A DNA stretch of 7,514 bases. Origin: Candidatus Latescibacterota bacterium. Its GTDB lineage: Bacteria > Krumholzibacteriota > Krumholzibacteriia > Krumholzibacteriales > WJIX01. The stretch spans positions 1-7,514 of the forward strand of contig JAUXHZ010000046.1 of NCBI GenBank assembly GCA_030621255.1, given 5' to 3'. This document shows positions 5,348-7,514 of the stretch, in pieces (the first letter of the stretch is position 1; every line of letters begins with the position of its first letter). The notes beneath the pieces were generated by a model that had not been told where the DNA came from, did not search any database, and saw only the letters and a list, made by a program, of their open reading frames with translations. Made by a program: the position numbers and the translations under genes.

Positions 5348-7514
5348 GTGCCTGAAGCTGTTAAAAGTATAATGCTTGAAGTTGGATTATGGGGTTTTCT
5401 CGCTGTAACAGGATTCATTCTATTTTCTTTTTTTATATATAGAAAATGTTTTCCATCTATTTCAAGGTTAAAGCGGTTCATTCTCGCTGGGATAAGGTCT
5501 CTGGCTTTCCTTTTTCTTGTTCTCTTTTTTGTTAATCCTGTTCTAACCCATCTGTCCACTGAAGAACGAAATCCTGTAGTTCCCATTCTTGTGGATCTAT
5601 CAAAAAGTATGAGTATAAAAGATTGTTCAGGAGAAAGCCGAATTGAATTGGCGCGTTCTGTCCTCGGGCAGTTACTGGTAAATATCGGGGATAAATATAA
5701 TGCTGACATTGAGATTATTCCATTTTCCGGAAATTTGTGGAAAACCCCTATACCTGTGGATAGTATTCCTGAACCCGCTGGAGAGGGGACTGATATAATA
5801 GGTGCTATTGAAACAATCACTAACCGGTATAGGTATTCTAATCCAGCGGGGATAATAGTTCTTTCGGACGGCGTTCAGACAGACCACAGGGTACCAATTG
5901 AAGGGATCAACATTCCGGTATATTCAATTGGGTTTGGAAACTCTTTAGAGGGAGGTTATCTGTCTATTGAAGATATTATCTATGAGAGCAGGGTCTATTC
6001 CGGAATGAAAACCAGAATCGAAGCTGTTGTAGCAGCAAAAGGGCTCGATAAAGATGCTCACATAACAGCCAGATTGTTTGAAGACACAGAATTAATTGAC
6101 AGCATATTGGTGGTGATTGAAAAGGGAGAAGGGGAATACAGGGCTGTTTTTGATTATCTTGCAGGCAAAACTTTTAGCCACAGGATGAAGATTGTACTGG
6201 AATGCAAAGAAAAGAACTTATCGGGCAGAAGATCTGAAGGATTTATACTCGAGATAATTGAAGAGATGCGGCATATTCTGTATATAGATGAGCATGCCGA
6301 TTGGAATATGACATTCTTACGTGATCTTGCGGGTAAAATGAAGAGGTTTAAGTTTGATTTTGTTACTTGGAATCCGGGGCATGGGTATGTGAAGATTCCA
6401 GAATACATAAATTGGCAATTTCCATCTGGAAACTCCGGGCTAAAACGCTACGACCTTGTGATTATTTCTGATGCTGAAAAAATGTTTTCCATAGCCGCGA
6501 ATGGCGATGCCCTGGTAGATTATGTGCGTGGCGGGGGAGGAGTTCTTTTTCTTGCGGATGAAAGAAGTCCATTAAGATATGAATCATCCTTCAAGCTTCT
6601 GGAAGAAATTGTTCCAGTTAAAAAGATATCTGCCGCTGAAATATCAGGTGGTGAGTATTACTTCAGACTTTCCCAAGAACGGAAAACCCCGGTTTCGATA
6701 ATGCTTGCTGAATGCGGGGGGATTTATGAACTTCCCCCTTTGACGGCCTATCTTGAAGGGTTTAATTCTTCTGTGGGAACGGATGTCCCCATATATTTAA
6801 CTGAAGAAAAAGAGGAATTTAAACCTCTCGTTACTATAGACAGGAGTGGGGAAGGTGTGTCGGGTGTAGTGCTTGGAATGCCTCTTTGGAAATGGAGGTT
6901 GGCCGGCAGAGAGGGAGAGGAAATTTACAATCTGTTTTTCTCGGCATTGATTCAATATCTTGCTTCCGGGGCTGAACAGCAGCCGCTTAATGTTGTGCCG
7001 TCCAGAAATAGATACAGTGCCGGAGAAGGCCCTAAGATATCGGTACACTTGGGGGAAAGAAGATTGCCTGACGCGATTAAGGGGAAACTCTACAAAATGG
7101 AGGGAAAAGAGGAAAGTCTTCTTCGGACCTTTATCTTTGATCCGGCAGTTCAGGAAAGAGGGATTTTTAGGGCTGAACTTCCTTTTCTTGATCCGGGTCA
7201 TTACAGGGTTGAGGCAAGTGAGATTCTGGGTTCCGGCAGTGGACTTGAGGGAGAGGCGGAATTCAGTGTCGATTCTCTATCGGTTGAGTATATACATAGA
7301 TCTATGGATAGTGATTTTCTTAAGCTTTTATCTGAAAAGTCCGGCGGTTGTTTTTTTACTCCCGGTGAAGTGGAAGGTGTTATTCTCCAGTTAACCCTGA
7401 GCGTTGACAAAATTAATATAACTCATACAAACTCCTTTCGTTCAAATATAATATTCTTTTTTATTATTGTCATGGTTTTCACAATAGAATGGGTTTTAAG
7501 AAAGATATGGGGGC
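5348..7514 (+). CDS. Membrane protein with VWA domain and GATase1-like region (3' end cut by window edge)
   Basis: The frame is open from GTG 5348 to the window end, giving 722 residues. Two hydrophobic helices lie at about 13-31 and 45-63, as in BatA-type and related VWA membrane proteins. A von Willebrand factor A domain follows at about 76-200 with a complete metal site: D83-L-S85-K-S87, Thr148 in EGTDI, and Asp174 in LSDG. Residues 205-290 look like a beta-sandwich. Residues 308-405 (HILYIDEHADWNMTFLRDLA, then VRGGGGVLFLADE) fit a class I glutamine amidotransferase-like fold, but no catalytic Cys motif is visible. A second beta-rich region lies at 550-645. The last segment (about 700-716, then EWVLRKIWG) is a transmembrane helix like those that end this family, so only a few residues are probably missing. 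The VWA domain should bind a protein partner on the far side of the membrane or in the cytoplasm; the topology is unsettled and the substrate unknown. It may be a separate transcription unit. Confidence 0.85.
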   Translation, partial: MPEAVKSIMLEVGLWGFLAVTGFILFSFFIYRKCFPSISRLKRFILAGIRSLAFLFLVLFFVNPVLTHLSTEERNPVVPILVDLSKSMSIKDCSGESRIELARSVLGQLLVNIGDKYNADIEIIPFSGNLWKTPIPVDSIPEPAGEGTDIIGAIETITNRYRYSNPAGIIVLSDGVQTDHRVPIEGINIPVYSIGFGNSLEGGYLSIEDIIYESRVYSGMKTRIEAVVAAKGLDKDAHITARLFEDTELIDSILVVIEKGEGEYRAVFDYLAGKTFSHRMKIVLECKEKNLSGRRSEGFILEIIEEMRHILYIDEHADWNMTFLRDLAGKMKRFKFDFVTWNPGHGYVKIPEYINWQFPSGNSGLKRYDLVIISDAEKMFSIAANGDALVDYVRGGGGVLFLADERSPLRYESSFKLLEEIVPVKKISAAEISGGEYYFRLSQERKTPVSIMLAECGGIYELPPLTAYLEGFNSSVGTDVPIYLTEEKEEFKPLVTIDRSGEGVSGVVLGMPLWKWRLAGREGEEIYNLFFSALIQYLASGAEQQPLNVVPSRNRYSAGEGPKISVHLGERRLPDAIKGKLYKMEGKEESLLRTFIFDPAVQERGIFRAELPFLDPGHYRVEASEILGSGSGLEGEAEFSVDSLSVEYIHRSMDSDFLKLLSEKSGGCFFTPGEVEGVILQLTLSVDKINITHTNSFRSNIIFFFIIVMVFTIEWVLRKIWG

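Noticed and set aside
5311..5820. A 169-residue reading frame on the minus strand
   Set aside because: It lies opposite the start of the VWA gene, whose protein has clear membrane helices and a MIDAS motif. The minus-strand product has no recognisable domain.
6797..7201. A 134-residue minus-strand reading frame
   Set aside because: It is antisense to the VWA gene, with no family resemblance.
6960..7394. A 144-residue + strand reading frame in another phase
   Set aside because: It is inside the open VWA gene, which continues with family-like C-terminal motifs, and the alternative product shows no domain or start signal.

Overview
The window is a compact bacterial signalling locus with all genes on the + strand and only short gaps between them. 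Base composition is moderately AT-rich (roughly 40% GC by eye). Start codons are mixed (ATG, TTG, GTG) and are preceded by purine-rich ribosome binding sites. The organism cannot be named from the sequence. Partner-switching parts (a PP2C phosphatase tail and several STAS domains), a TPR protein, and a membrane VWA protein of the kind common in little-cultivated phyla suggest an uncultured lineage, possibly FCB-like. That placement is a low-confidence inference.

Layout. (1) Positions 1-2400 hold the 3' part of a large multidomain gene. It carries the last ~40 residues of a SpoIIE/RsbU-type PP2C phosphatase, then a double helix-turn-helix region resembling the DNA-binding half of an IS481/IS3-type transposase, then three STAS domains and a charged tail. 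(2) Its stop overlaps the ATG of a ParA/Soj-family ATPase (2400-3138). That gene is split by a frameshift near 2919-2933, although both halves match a single ParA of normal size. (3) A TPR-repeat protein follows (about 3206-4327), with its own candidate promoter. (4) Two adjacent small genes encode stand-alone STAS proteins (4374-4742 and 4772-5170). (5) A 177-base gap with weak promoter-like sequences precedes a long gene running off the right edge (5348-7514). It encodes a membrane protein with two N-terminal helices, a VWA domain with intact MIDAS residues, a GATase1-like region and a C-terminal helix.

How they may work together. In known partner-switching systems, PP2C phosphatases dephosphorylate STAS antagonists, which then bind anti-sigma kinases. 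Here five STAS domains lie within about 4.5 kb, all with an unusual SGWG/AGWG/GGWG signature. One STAS array is fused in cis to a phosphatase and a DNA-binding module. Three of the five lack Ser at the position equivalent to the phosphoserine of B. subtilis SpoIIAA. No kinase, sigma factor or ParB is visible. The translationally coupled ParA suggests, as inference only, that the complex may be positioned on the nucleoid or the membrane. The VWA membrane protein may belong to a separate transcription unit.
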